Below are positions 43,766 to 52,737 of a DNA stretch of 64,000 bases, one piece after another. How positions within the stretch are numbered: position 1 is the stretch's first letter; each line of letters starts with the position of its first letter. The DNA is taken from the NCBI GenBank assembly GCA_018260475.1, contig JAGLBA010000004.1, positions 1 through 64,000 on the forward strand, read 5' to 3'. Source of the DNA: Chryseobacterium sp. (GTDB lineage: Bacteria > Bacteroidota > Bacteroidia > Flavobacteriales > Weeksellaceae). The notes under the pieces are model-generated. The model saw only the letters and a list, made by a program, of their open reading frames with translations. It ran no database searches and was not told the origin of the DNA. A program made the position numbers and the translations under genes.

Positions 43766-44314
43766 TTATTTGATTTGGTCTAATGCAATATTCAGTTTCA
43801 AAACATTTACTTTTGAAGGTCCGAAAATATTGAAACTCGTATTCTGTGCAACAAGATTTTTTACTTTATTCTCATCTATATTTCTTGCTTTTGCAATTCT
43901 TTTTACTTGATATTCAGCTCCTTTTATAGAAATATCAGGATCCAAGCCACTACCGCTCGCCGTAACCAGATCTACGGGAACTTGTGCATTTACCATTTCT
44001 GGATTTTCCATTTTTAGCGTGTCAATTCTTTTTTGTACAACTTCTAATAGTTCAGGATTTGATGGTCCTTTGTTACTGCCACCACTTCCAGCAGCGTTAT
44101 AGTTCACTGCAGAAGGTCTCGGGTGGAAATAGTTTGGCGATTTGAATTGCTGGGCAATATTAGTATAGTATCTTTTACCGTTAATTGCGATTTGTTCACC
44201 CTCCCCATGGTTGGGAAGAATCTTACCCAAACCATAAACAAAAATTGTATAAATTCCGATGAATACAATCATCAAAATAGTTAAAATGACCGATGATTTT
44301 AAATAGTTTTTCAT
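43766..44314 (-). CDS. kdpC: Potassium-transporting ATPase subunit C
   Basis: A 182-residue protein with an N-terminal membrane anchor (VILTILMIVFIGIYTIF) and the KdpC signature: RYYTNIAQQFKSPNYFHPRPSAVNYN near residue 50, AAGSGGSNKGPSNPELL near 78, VPVDLVTASGSGLDPDISIKGAEYQ near 115. KdpC stabilises the KdpFABC complex and assists ATP binding by KdpB. It follows kdpB by 85 bp in the kdp operon. The length is normal. Confidence 0.96.
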   Translation of the reverse strand: MKNYLKSSVILTILMIVFIGIYTIFVYGLGKILPNHGEGEQIAINGKRYYTNIAQQFKSPNYFHPRPSAVNYNAAGSGGSNKGPSNPELLEVVQKRIDTLKMENPEMVNAQVPVDLVTASGSGLDPDISIKGAEYQVKRIAKARNIDENKVKNLVAQNTSFNIFGPSKVNVLKLNIALDQIK

Positions 44315-44399
44315 TTTTTGTTAAGATTATTTGAATTGAGAGCAGAGTTGAAAAATTTAAATATTATTGTGAAAAAGACTCTCGATTTCCAGTTTTATT

Positions 44400-46436
44400 T
44401 TACACAAATAGCGAAACCGCCATGTCGATAAGTTTGATACCGAGGAACGGCACAATGATTCCTCCCAAACCGTAAATCAACAGGTTTCTTCTTAGCAGTG
44501 CACTTGCCCCGATGGGTTTGTATTCTACACCCTTCAAAGCCAGGGGAATCAGGAACGGGATAATAATGGCATTGAAAATGACCGCCGATAAGATGGCACT
44601 TTGAGGACTGTGCAGGTGCATGATATTCAGTGACTGCAAAGCAGGAATTACAGTGATAAAAAGTGCAGGAATTATTGCAAAATATTTTGCGACATCATTA
44701 GCAATGGAAAAAGTGGTAAGTGTTCCGCGTGTCATCAGGAGTTGTTTCCCAATTTCCACAATTTCAATCAGTTTTGTAGGATCATTATCTAAGTCAACCA
44801 TATTTCCTGCTTCTTTAGCAGCCTGTGTACCGCTGTTCATGGCTACGCCCACATCGGCCTGTGCGAGGGCCGGTGCATCATTGGTTCCGTCGCCCATCAT
44901 TGCTACTAATTTTCCACTTTGCTGTTCTTTTTTAATATAGTTCATTTTATCTTCGGGTTTCGCTTCAGCTATAAAATCATCCACACCTGCTTTTTCCGCA
45001 ATGAATTTTGCCGTGAGGGGATTGTCCCCTGTTACCATCACAGTTTTTACGCCCATTTTGCGAAGTCTTTCAAATCTCTCGCGCATCCCTGTTTTGATGA
45101 TGTCCTGAAGCTCTACCACGCCGATTACTTGTTCATTTTTCGAAACTACGAGCGGTGTTCCGCCATTTTCTGAAATAATTTTTACACGGTCCGCAATTTC
45201 TGCTGGGAAGGGATTTCCTGCACTCTCAGAAATTTTTTTAATAGCGTCATAAGCACCTTTCCGAATTCTCGTATTTTCGAAATTTATGCCTGAACTTCTT
45301 GTTTCAGCCGTAAATTCAATGAACTCCGGATTATCAACTTCCAATTGAGAAGGATGAAGATTGGCCAATTCTATAATGGACTTGCCTTCCGGAGTTAAAT
45401 CTGCTATGGAACTCAGCGCGGCTTCATGAATAAAAGTCTTTTCACTGATGCCGTTTGCAGGCCAAAAATGGGTGGCTTTCCTATTTCCGATGGTGATGGT
45501 TCCCGTTTTATCCAGGAGCAACACATCAATATCCCCCGCGGTTTCCACGGCTTTACCAGATTTTGTAATTACATTTGCCCGTAGCGCTCTATCCATACCA
45601 GCAATACCAATTGCAGATAGCAGCCCCCCAATTGTGGTCGGGATAAGGCATACGAATAGTGAAATGAGTGCAGCAATAGTAATGGGAACATTGGCATAAA
45701 TCGCAAATGGTCTAAGTGTAATAGTGACGATGATGAACACCAGCGTGAAACCAGCCAAAAGAATCGTCAGCGCAATTTCATTGGGCGTTTTTTGGCGGGA
45801 AGCACCTTCCACCAAGGCAATCATTTTATCGAGGAAACTTTCGCCAGGTTTTGTGGTGACTTTCACTTTAATTCTGTCGGATAGCACTTTAGTACCACCG
45901 GTTACAGAAGATTTATCGCCGCCAGCCTCACGAATTACGGGTGCAGATTCTCCGGTGATGGCACTTTCATCTATGGTTGCCAAACCTTCAATGATTTCGC
46001 CGTCCATTGGGATTTGGTCTCCTGCCTCACAGAGAAAGATGTCGCCTAGCTGCATTTGTGCTGAAAGTTTTGAAACCGTTTTCACATCAAATCCGGGCTT
46101 ATTATCCACCACCACTTTTGCGGGGGTTTCTTCGCGCGTTTTTCTCAAGGTATCGGCTTGTGCTTTACCTCTGGCTTCTGCGATGGCTTCTGCAAAATTT
46201 GCAAAAACCACGGTGAGAAAGAGGATAAAAAAAATGGCGAAGTTATAGCCAAAACTGCCTTGAGATTTTTCGCCAGAAAGGGTCCAAAGAGACACAATCA
46301 GCATGATGAAAGTACCTACTTCCACCAAAAACATCACGGGATTTTTCACCATCAGTTTTGGGTTCAGCTTGATGAAGGACTGTTTTAGCGCTGCTGAAAC
46401 TAAATCTTTTTGAAATAAAGATTGGGATTTTTTCAT
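44400..46436 (-). CDS. kdpB: Potassium-transporting P-type ATPase subunit B
   Basis: A 678-residue P-type ATPase that energises K+ uptake through KdpA. Motifs: TGES in [16 protein letters not shown] near 150, phosphorylated Asp in [19 protein letters not shown] near 300, [19 protein letters not shown] near 455, and the hinge [21 protein letters not shown] near 505. Start ATG 46436 is preferred to an in-frame start 36 bp upstream because it matches KdpB N-termini ([13 protein letters not shown]). The gene follows kdpA by 60 bp. The subunit is complete and looks functional. Confidence 0.97.
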   Translation of the reverse strand: MKKSQSLFQKDLVSAALKQSFIKLNPKLMVKNPVMFLVEVGTFIMLIVSLWTLSGEKSQGSFGYNFAIFFILFLTVVFANFAEAIAEARGKAQADTLRKTREETPAKVVVDNKPGFDVKTVSKLSAQMQLGDIFLCEAGDQIPMDGEIIEGLATIDESAITGESAPVIREAGGDKSSVTGGTKVLSDRIKVKVTTKPGESFLDKMIALVEGASRQKTPNEIALTILLAGFTLVFIIVTITLRPFAIYANVPITIAALISLFVCLIPTTIGGLLSAIGIAGMDRALRANVITKSGKAVETAGDIDVLLLDKTGTITIGNRKATHFWPANGISEKTFIHEAALSSIADLTPEGKSIIELANLHPSQLEVDNPEFIEFTAETRSSGINFENTRIRKGAYDAIKKISESAGNPFPAEIADRVKIISENGGTPLVVSKNEQVIGVVELQDIIKTGMRERFERLRKMGVKTVMVTGDNPLTAKFIAEKAGVDDFIAEAKPEDKMNYIKKEQQSGKLVAMMGDGTNDAPALAQADVGVAMNSGTQAAKEAGNMVDLDNDPTKLIEIVEIGKQLLMTRGTLTTFSIANDVAKYFAIIPALFITVIPALQSLNIMHLHSPQSAILSAVIFNAIIIPFLIPLALKGVEYKPIGASALLRRNLLIYGLGGIIVPFLGIKLIDMAVSLFV

Positions 46437-46496
46437 TTTGAAATAAATATTTAAAACCAAGATATGAGACATGCGATTTTATCTTGGCTGTTGGTT

Positions 46497-48185
46497 TTAT
46501 TTTAGATTAAAATGTTCTGCGATAGGTCCTAAAGTAAGCGCTGGGAAGAAGGCCAAAGCAGCTATTAAAAGGATAATCATCAATGTCATAAATCCAAAAG
46601 TAGGCGTGTCAGTCTTTAACGTTCCGGCACTTTCAGGAATGAATTTCTTTTTGGCCAATAAACCGGCAATGGCAACAGGCCCGATAATTGGAAGGAATCT
46701 CGCCAAAATAAGCACAACTCCTGTAGAAATATTCCACCATGGAGTATTGTCGCCCAAGCCTTCGAAACCGGAACCGTTGTTGGCAGAGGCCGAAGTATAT
46801 TCGTACAGCATCTCACTAAAGCCGTGGAAGCCCGGGTTGTTCAGCGTTTTTGCGCCATATTCCGGCATATAGGATGCGAGTGCGGTGCCTACCAAGATTA
46901 GGAAAGGATGCAACAGTGCAATAATCATTGCAATTTTCATTTCTTTAGCCTCAATTTTTTTACCTAAGAATTCCGGCGTTCTGCCCACCATCAGACCGCT
47001 GATGAAGACCGAGAGTATGATGAACACAAAATAATTGAGTATGCCCACGCCCACGCCTCCGTAAAAGCAGTTGATCATCATCGCCAGCATCATATTCATC
47101 CCAGAAAGCGGCATATAGCTGTCGTGCATAGAGTTGATGGAACCTGTGGAAATTACAGTTGTTGCAATGCTCCAATATGCCGATGCTGCAGAACCGAAAC
47201 GGATTTCCTTGCCTTCCATATTTCCAAGCGAAATATCGGCACCCATTTTTTGCATCAAAGGATTTCCAGCAGTTTCTATGGCTACATTTGCCACCATTAA
47301 TGATAGAAAGCCTATGGTCATCACTCCGAAAATCGTCCAGCCAAATTTTTGGCGTTTGATGAAATATCCAAAAGCAAATACGAGTGCAAACGGTATGAGC
47401 ATTTGTGCAACCATTTCCGTCATGTTGGTGATATAATTAGGATTTTCCAACGGATGTGCGCCATTGGCTCCAAAAAATCCGCCACCATTGGTTCCCAAAT
47501 GTTTTATAGGAACGAAAGCTGCAACCGGGCCTGTGGAAACTTGAACTGTTTTACCCTCAACCGTCGTAATTTGGTCTTTGCCGTTGAAAGTCATCGGTGT
47601 TCCATTTGCCATTAAAATCATAGCAATAATAACAGAAATCGGGAACAATATTCTCGTAATTGATTTGGTGAAAAAACTGAAGAAGTTGCCCAGATTTTCT
47701 GTATGTTTATCGCGAAACGCCACGAAAACATGTGCTACAGCCGCCATACCTGTGGCTGCGGTTGTGAACTGGAGAAACATCAAATATAGCTGACCCAGAT
47801 AACTCACCCCACTTTCCCCGGAATAGTGCTGTAGATTACAGTTTACCAAAAATGATATGGTGGTATTGAACGCTAAATCGGCGGACTGATCAGGGTTCCC
47901 ATCCGGATTTAGAGGCAGCCAACTTTGGTTCATAAAAATAAACATCCCGAGTAAAAACCAGATAAAATTAATCGCCAGCATTGCGAACATATTCTGCTTC
48001 CAGTTCATGCCTTTCTCAGGATCGATGCCTGAAATTCTAAAGAAAAATCTTTCGATAGGATTAAATAGGAAATCGAGAAAAGTTTTCTGATTTCCATATA
48101 CTTTTGCAATATAACGTCCTAAAAGAATCCCTAAAAGAAGCGTAAGGACGAACATTGTAATTATTCCTAATATTTCTGAGTTCAT
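46497..48185 (-). CDS. kdpA: Potassium-transporting ATPase subunit A (K+ channel part)
   Basis: A 562-residue membrane protein with about ten helices and the four degenerate selectivity-filter loops typical of the KtrB/TrkH/KdpA superfamily: LVNCNLQHYSG near residue 112, HLGTNGGGFFGANGAHPLENP near 228 (the conserved GGG-x-GAN loop), GVGVGILNYFVF, and SANNGSGFEGLG near 466. Together with KdpB, C and F it forms the high-affinity K+ pump. It starts 25 bp after kdpF. The protein is complete. Confidence 0.97.
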   Translation of the reverse strand: MNSEILGIITMFVLTLLLGILLGRYIAKVYGNQKTFLDFLFNPIERFFFRISGIDPEKGMNWKQNMFAMLAINFIWFLLGMFIFMNQSWLPLNPDGNPDQSADLAFNTTISFLVNCNLQHYSGESGVSYLGQLYLMFLQFTTAATGMAAVAHVFVAFRDKHTENLGNFFSFFTKSITRILFPISVIIAMILMANGTPMTFNGKDQITTVEGKTVQVSTGPVAAFVPIKHLGTNGGGFFGANGAHPLENPNYITNMTEMVAQMLIPFALVFAFGYFIKRQKFGWTIFGVMTIGFLSLMVANVAIETAGNPLMQKMGADISLGNMEGKEIRFGSAASAYWSIATTVISTGSINSMHDSYMPLSGMNMMLAMMINCFYGGVGVGILNYFVFIILSVFISGLMVGRTPEFLGKKIEAKEMKIAMIIALLHPFLILVGTALASYMPEYGAKTLNNPGFHGFSEMLYEYTSASANNGSGFEGLGDNTPWWNISTGVVLILARFLPIIGPVAIAGLLAKKKFIPESAGTLKTDTPTFGFMTLMIILLIAALAFFPALTLGPIAEHFNLK

Positions 48186-48210
48186 TGCTCTTTACTTTTG
48201 AAATTATGAT

Positions 48211-48288
48211 TTAGAAATTTTCAGGCTTTAACAAAACATAGCAGATGTAGGCAAAAGCCAAAATGGAAAGAAAAAATAGTAGCCACAT
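48211..48288 (-). CDS. kdpF: KdpF, small stabilising subunit of the K+ pump
   Basis: A 25-residue micro-protein beginning MWLLFFLSILAFAYIC and ending LLKPENF: one transmembrane helix followed by the LxxPExF end that is the signature of KdpF. It is too short for normal gene calling. It lies 25 bp before kdpA and 4 bp after the next micro-ORF. KdpF stabilises the KdpFABC complex. Confidence 0.85.
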   Translation of the reverse strand: MWLLFFLSILAFAYICYVLLKPENF

Positions 48289-48292
48289 AGTT

Positions 48293-48376
48293 TTAGATTT
48301 TATCAAAAAAGTTTACTGATTTTACGAAAAGAGCGAAAGCCCCGGCTCCAGCAAGTAATAAGATAGCAGCCATCAT
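48293..48376 (-). CDS. Micro-membrane protein upstream of kdpF
   Basis: A 27-residue ORF (MMAAILLLAGAGAFALFV, then KSVNFFDKI): one hydrophobic helix and a short amphipathic end. Its ATG overlaps the stop of the preceding micro-ORF (ATGA at 48373-48376), and its stop lies 4 bp before kdpF, so it is inside the kdp operon and in frame with translational coupling. Function unknown; a second KdpF-like regulatory peptide is a fair guess. Confidence 0.65.
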   Translation of the reverse strand: MMAAILLLAGAGAFALFVKSVNFFDKI

Positions 48377-48486
48377 TGTAATATATTTTTAAGGATTAAA
48401 GAAATAAGAGCCAAAAACCCTAAAAGACATAGCAGCAAATGATAAGCTGTAAAAAATGTGCTTCGCACTTGTTTTGTATTTTTCAT
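48373..48486 (-). CDS. First micro-membrane protein of the kdp operon
   Basis: A 37-residue ORF from ATG 48486: basic N-terminus MKNTKQVRSTFF followed by one hydrophobic helix (LLLCLLGFLALISLIL). A longer in-frame reading to 48585 exists but would run through the promoter region. Overlaps the next micro-ORF by 4 bp. Coupled position argues that it is translated, but no family is known to me. Confidence 0.5.
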   Translation of the reverse strand: MKNTKQVRSTFFTAYHLLLCLLGFLALISLILKNILQ

Positions 48487-48510
48487 TATAGTTTTTTTTG
48501 AGGCACATAT

Positions 48511-48526
48511 GACAAATCGAATACCA
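48511..48526 (-). promoter_or_regulatory. Candidate sigma-54 promoter of the kdp operon
   Basis: Read on the minus strand, TGGTATTCGATTTGTC has the -24 GG and a -12 TTG separated as in sigma-54 promoters (consensus TGGCAC-N5-TTGCA), with T replacing C after the -12 G. It lies about 25 bp before the first micro-ORF, and the gene next to it codes for a sigma-54 activator. A two-base deviation keeps this tentative. Confidence 0.45.
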
Positions 48527-48590
48527 CTATAGCATAACTCATTACAAAACAATACCTTAAAAATAAAACCTACAAGTGTAAACATTAAAA

Positions 48591-48609
48591 CCCTATCAAA
48601 ATGATAGGG
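48591..48609 (-). terminator. Terminator of the sigma-54 regulator gene
   Basis: CCCTATCA and TGATAGGG (48591-48609) form a perfect 8-bp stem with a 3-nt loop, followed on the minus strand by TTTTAATGTTT. It separates the regulator gene from the kdp structural operon. Confidence 0.8.
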
Positions 48610-48635
48610 TAGATTATTGAAATGATAATTTTAGA

Positions 48636-49952
48636 TTATTTTAATTCGTACTCATCTATCTTGCGGTATAGAGTTGCTATACCTATGTCCAGAAGCCGTG
48701 CTGCTTCTGCTTTATTCCCCTTAGTATAATCGAGAACCTTGCTTATATGCTTCTTTTCAACGCTGGCCATAGCCAAAGAATTTTGTTCCGCTGCTGGTTC
48801 TATGACTAGATTGGCTTCGGAGAGGATATTCCCTTCCATCAGAATCATACTGCGCTCCACAGCATTTTTTAGCTCGCGGATGTTTCCCTTCCAATCACTT
48901 TTTTCCAATTTCTTATAATAATTTTCTTCCGTCAAAACTTTCTCTAAATGCATTTGTTTTTCGAATTTCCGAACAAAAAACTCTGAAATTTTCCGAATAT
49001 CTTCCTTCCTTTCCCGCAGTGGCGGCAAATGGATTTCGAATATATTGAGTCGAAAATACAAATCTTCTCTGAAATTTCCCTTGCGAATTTCCTCCTTCAG
49101 GTCCCTGTTGGTAGCAGCAACCAATCTAAAATTGGAGTGACTTATTTTAGTATCACCCATTTTGATATATTCGCCATTTTCCAAGACACGAAGCAGTTTT
49201 GCTTGTAGCTCTAGAGGCATTTCCCCAATTTCATCAAGGAATAGAGTGCCATCATTGGCTACTTCTACCAGTCCTTTTTTATCGGAAACGGCGCCTGTAA
49301 ATGTCCCTTTTTTATGGCCGAAAAGTTCGCTTTCGAGAATGTCTTTTGAGAATGCAGAACAGTTTAGTGCAACAAAATTTCCCACTGAGCGGCTGCTGGC
49401 ATTGTGAATAGCGTTCGCGAAAACCTCTTTTCCGGTTCCCGTCTCACCTGTTAGCAGTACCGTAGCCTGTGTTGCAGCTACTTTTTCTGCTAATTTTTTT
49501 GCTGATTGGAACGCAGGAGCATCGCCGATAATACTTTCGAAATTATTTGCCTTTGCCGTATTTTCAGAATGATTTTTACGGTTGTGTTTTACTCTTTCTA
49601 ATGCTTTGTATACCAGCGGAATAATTTTATCATTATCATTTCCTTTCACAATATAGTCATAAGCACCGTTCCTCATCGCCTGTACACCGTCTGGAATATT
49701 CCCAAACGCGGTCATGAGTATAACCTCGCAATGCGGTTTCTTTTCTTTGTATTGTGCAACCAAATTCACACCGAAACCATCTGGCAGTCGAACATCGGAC
49801 AGCACCACCTCCACATCATGCACCTCCAGCATATTTATTCCAGCGCGTGCGGAACTTGCCTCAAAAACCTCAAAGCCTTCCTGCCTCAAGATCATTCCTA
49901 GTAACTTAAGGAGTTTCAGTTCGTCGTCTATTATGAGGATTGTAGGGTGCAT
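48636..49952 (-). CDS. Sigma-54-dependent response regulator of the kdp locus
   Basis: A 438-residue NtrC-type activator: receiver domain (LIIDDELKLLKLLG, phospho-Asp in VVLSDVRLPDGFGVN near 50, Lys in YDYIVKGNDNDK), AAA+ core (Walker A GETGTGKEVFANAIH near 167, FGHKKGTFTGAVSDKKG near 212, Walker B GTLFLDEIGEMPL near 235), and a Fis-type helix-turn-helix at the end (NKAEAARLLDIGIATLYRKIDEY). The sigma-54 contact loop reads GTFTGA rather than the usual GAFTGA. In place of KdpE, this is the normal regulator of the Bacteroidota kdp system. It is separated from the structural genes by a terminator and is probably phosphorylated by the kinase at 39643-41346. Confidence 0.93.
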   Translation of the reverse strand: MHPTILIIDDELKLLKLLGMILRQEGFEVFEASSARAGINMLEVHDVEVVLSDVRLPDGFGVNLVAQYKEKKPHCEVILMTAFGNIPDGVQAMRNGAYDYIVKGNDNDKIIPLVYKALERVKHNRKNHSENTAKANNFESIIGDAPAFQSAKKLAEKVAATQATVLLTGETGTGKEVFANAIHNASSRSVGNFVALNCSAFSKDILESELFGHKKGTFTGAVSDKKGLVEVANDGTLFLDEIGEMPLELQAKLLRVLENGEYIKMGDTKISHSNFRLVAATNRDLKEEIRKGNFREDLYFRLNIFEIHLPPLRERKEDIRKISEFFVRKFEKQMHLEKVLTEENYYKKLEKSDWKGNIRELKNAVERSMILMEGNILSEANLVIEPAAEQNSLAMASVEKKHISKVLDYTKGNKAEAARLLDIGIATLYRKIDEYELK

Positions 49953-50094
49953 GGCGAGGAAAATTTGTTCAGTAATCTGGTATAGATATGGATTAAAAAA
50001 CTAAATAAAAAATTAATCAAAAAATAGGATAAGTTTTTTGAACATGTTTGTCCCGTATCGGAAAAAACAGTATCTTAATACAGATAATTTTTAT

Positions 50095-50102
50095 TAATTT
50101 TG
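50095..50102 (+). promoter_or_regulatory. Bacteroidota-type -7 element before the ferredoxin gene
   Basis: TAATTTTG at 50095-50102 fits the TAnnTTTG consensus, 25 bp before the ATG at 50128. No clear -33 TTG was found at the normal distance. Confidence 0.5.
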
Positions 50103-50127
50103 TGCAAATTTAAAATAAAAATCAGCA

Positions 50128-50478
50128 ATGGCGATTATAATAACAGATGAATGTATCAACTGCGGTGCCTGCGAACCGGAATGCCCGAATAATGCTATAT
50201 ATGAAGGCGCTGTGGATTGGAAAGCCTCAGACGGAACTGCTTTGAAAGGGATGGTGGTCCTAAAATCCGGATTAAAAATAGATGCCGATGCTCCACAGGA
50301 ACCAGTGAGCGATGATGTTTATTTCATAGTAGCAGATAAATGTACCGAGTGCATAGGCTTCCACGAGGAGCCGCAATGCGCCGCCGTGTGCCCTGTAGAC
50401 TGCTGCGTGCCAGATGATAATAATGTGGAGTCAGAAGAAAGCCTGCTTATTAAGAAGACCTTTTTACATGGTGAATGA
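50128..50478 (+). CDS. Ferredoxin with two [4Fe-4S] sites
   Basis: A 116-residue ferredoxin. Two cluster motifs are visible: CINCGACEPECPNNAI near residue 9 and CTECIGFHEEPQCAAVCPVDCC near 72, where the second motif has the long spacer between second and third Cys seen in Alvin-type (allochromatium) ferredoxins. It acts as a soluble electron carrier. It lies ahead of serC-serA-DUF1015 in the same direction, but a terminator-like hairpin follows, so co-transcription is not certain. Confidence 0.93.
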   Translation: MAIIITDECINCGACEPECPNNAIYEGAVDWKASDGTALKGMVVLKSGLKIDADAPQEPVSDDVYFIVADKCTECIGFHEEPQCAAVCPVDCCVPDDNNVESEESLLIKKTFLHGE

Positions 50479-50486
50479 CCTATGAT

Positions 50487-50520
50487 ATGCCTCTCGATTT
50501 TTTCGGCGGGCATTTTTTTT
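50487..50520 (+). terminator. Terminator after ferredoxin gene
   Basis: ATGCC at 50487-50491 pairs with GGCAT at 50509-50513, with inner TCG/CGG pairs, and is followed by a run of T residues. Moderate strength. Confidence 0.6.
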
Positions 50521-50560
50521 ATCTAAAATTTTCAAAACCAATTCTTTTTAAAATAATTTT

Positions 50561-51622
50561 ATGAAAAAACACAATTTCAGCGCAGGACCATGCATCCTGC
50601 CCCAAGAAGTTTTCCAAAAATCAGCAGATGCCATCTTGGATTTCAACGGGATAGGTCTTTCCCTACTAGAAATATCACACCGTAGCAAAGATTTCGTAGC
50701 GGTGATGGACGAGGCAAGAGCCATCGTAAAACGCCTAATGAAAATCGGGGATGATTACGAAGTATTGTTCCTAGGTGGTGGCGCATCTTTGCAGTTCTGC
50801 ATGGTACCATTCAACCTAATGAAAGCCGAAGGAGGCAAAGCGGCATATCTGGATACCGGTGTGTGGGCGGCAGGCGCTATCAAAGAAGGGAAAAAATTCG
50901 GAACGGTGGATATTGTAGGCTCTTCCAAAGAGGACAATTATTCATTCATCCCGAAAGATTATAAAGTAGGCGCAGAGTACGACTATTTCCACTGCACTTC
51001 CAATAATACGATCTACGGTACGGAAATGCACAAATTCCCGGAGGTAGATACCGTGATGGTTTGCGATATGTCTTCCGACATTTTCAGTAACGCCAGAGAT
51101 TATTCCAAATTCGACCTAATGTACGCCGGAGCCCAAAAAAATATGGGTCCTGCCGGGGTGACTTTGGTGGTTGTGAAAAAGGAAATTTTGGGCAAAACCG
51201 GGCGTGACATTCCTACAATTTTGGATTATGAAAAGCATATCGGCAAAGAATCTATGCTAAATACGCCGCCGGTATTCCCCATTTATGCGACACTCCTTAC
51301 CCTTCAACACCTTGAAAACAATGGTGGAATCGAAGCAGCGGAACAACGGAATATTCAGAAAGCCAAACTTATTTATGACGAAATCGATAACAACCCACTT
51401 TTCGAAGGTTTTGCTAAAAAAGAAGACCGCTCGTTTATGAATGTTTCTTTTAAATTGCTTGATGAATCCAAGAAAGATGAATTCGATGCAGCATGGAAAG
51501 CGGCAGGAATCTCCGGACTGAACGGCCACAGAAGTTTGGGCGGTTACAGAGCCAGTATGTACAACGCCTTGCCGCTAGAGAGTGTACAGGTTTTAGTAGA
51601 TGTAATGAAATCCATTAAATAA
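50561..51622 (+). CDS. serC: Phosphoserine aminotransferase
   Basis: A 353-residue PLP enzyme that converts 3-phosphohydroxypyruvate to phosphoserine, the second step of serine synthesis, and also serves pyridoxal synthesis. Motifs: HNFSAGPCILPQEVF at the N-terminus, LFLGGGASLQFCMVPFN near 70, CDMSSDIFSNARDYSKFDL near 172, and the PLP-lysine in YAGAQKNMGPAGVTLVV near 195. The C-terminus has GHRSLGGYRASMYNALP, the substrate phosphate/carboxyl binding loop. It precedes serA by 152 bp. Complete length. Confidence 0.97.
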   Translation: MKKHNFSAGPCILPQEVFQKSADAILDFNGIGLSLLEISHRSKDFVAVMDEARAIVKRLMKIGDDYEVLFLGGGASLQFCMVPFNLMKAEGGKAAYLDTGVWAAGAIKEGKKFGTVDIVGSSKEDNYSFIPKDYKVGAEYDYFHCTSNNTIYGTEMHKFPEVDTVMVCDMSSDIFSNARDYSKFDLMYAGAQKNMGPAGVTLVVVKKEILGKTGRDIPTILDYEKHIGKESMLNTPPVFPIYATLLTLQHLENNGGIEAAEQRNIQKAKLIYDEIDNNPLFEGFAKKEDRSFMNVSFKLLDESKKDEFDAAWKAAGISGLNGHRSLGGYRASMYNALPLESVQVLVDVMKSIK

Positions 51623-51774
51623 AAGTGAAAAAACCTCCACAGAGACAGTGACTTTACTACCATATAAAAGCCTTTATCTCTTTGGTAATATTCATTTTGT
51701 GGCAAAAGTCTGCTTATGTTAAAAGTCAGTGCCCCAGATTTGAATTATTTTTTAAAATATAACTAAATTTAAGT

Positions 51775-52734
51775 ATGAACATTTTAGCAAACGATGGCAT
51801 CTCAACAGCCGGCAAAAACGCATTGAAAGAAGGAGGATTGGAACTTTTGGATGCAAAAGTATCTCAAGAGCAACTGATAGATTTCATTAATGAAAACCAA
51901 GTTGATGCCCTTTTGGTGCGAAGTGCCACGAAAGTGAGAAAAGACCTGATAGATGCCTGTCCTTCGCTGAAAATCATCGGTCGAGGCGGTATTGGGATGG
52001 ATAATATCGATGTGGAATATGCCCGTAGCAAAGGAATCCATGTAATCAATACGCCAAACGCTTCCTCCCGCTCTGTAGCGGAGATGGTCTTTGCGCACTT
52101 CTTCTCCCTGGCACGCTTCCTACACGAATCCAACCGCATGATGCCTTTGGAAGGTGAAACTAAATTTAACGATCTGAAAAAATCTTATGCCAAAGCCGTG
52201 GAACTTCAAGGTAAAACCCTAGGCGTTATCGGATTCGGTGGTATCGGGAAAGAAGTTGGCAAAATGGGTGTCGCTATGGGAATGAAGGTGAAAGCCCTCA
52301 CCCTAAACGCTAGGAAGGAAACTATTTCGCTAGGTTTCTTCGACGGACAAACCATTGATTTTGAAATACAAACTTCAAATGACATGGCGGATTTCTTGAA
52401 AGATGTAGATTTCTTATCTATCAACACACCGAAAACCAATGGCTACATTATAGATAAAAATCAATTTGATTTGATGAAAGACGGCATCTATATCGTGAAT
52501 ACGGCAAGAGGCGGCGTCATCAATGAGGTGGAATTGGTAAACGCCATAGAATCCGGAAAAGTGGCAGGCGCGGCGCTAGATGTCTTTGAAAATGAACCAA
52601 CTCCGGAATTGAAGTTGCTCATGAATCCTGGGCTTTCGCTTTCGCCACATTTAGGCGGAAATACAACGGATGCTCAGGAAAAAATAGGGATAGAACTGGC
52701 CCAACAGATTATTGATATTAAAAAATCTTTATAA
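51775..52734 (+). CDS. serA: D-3-phosphoglycerate dehydrogenase (short form)
   Basis: A 319-residue NAD-dependent dehydrogenase for the first step of serine synthesis. NAD-fold motif GVIGFGGIGKEVGKMG near residue 150, substrate Arg in VRSATKVRKDLI, catalytic Arg in TARGGVINEVELV near 245, and His in SLSPHLGGNT near 285. It lacks the C-terminal ACT domain of the E. coli enzyme, so it cannot have the usual serine feedback control. It is adjacent to serC on one side and DUF1015 (3 bp) on the other, forming a small serine operon. Confidence 0.94.
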   Translation: MNILANDGISTAGKNALKEGGLELLDAKVSQEQLIDFINENQVDALLVRSATKVRKDLIDACPSLKIIGRGGIGMDNIDVEYARSKGIHVINTPNASSRSVAEMVFAHFFSLARFLHESNRMMPLEGETKFNDLKKSYAKAVELQGKTLGVIGFGGIGKEVGKMGVAMGMKVKALTLNARKETISLGFFDGQTIDFEIQTSNDMADFLKDVDFLSINTPKTNGYIIDKNQFDLMKDGIYIVNTARGGVINEVELVNAIESGKVAGAALDVFENEPTPELKLLMNPGLSLSPHLGGNTTDAQEKIGIELAQQIIDIKKSL

Positions 52735-52737
52735 TTA

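Noticed and set aside
45724-46248. A 174-codon frame antisense to kdpB.
   Set aside because: Overlaps the conserved KdpB N-terminal coding region completely and has no motif, signal or promoter of its own.
48373-48585. The longer 70-codon reading of the first kdp micro-ORF.
   Set aside because: Its first 33 codons would cover the candidate promoter; the ATG at 48486 gives a plausible basic-plus-helix protein.
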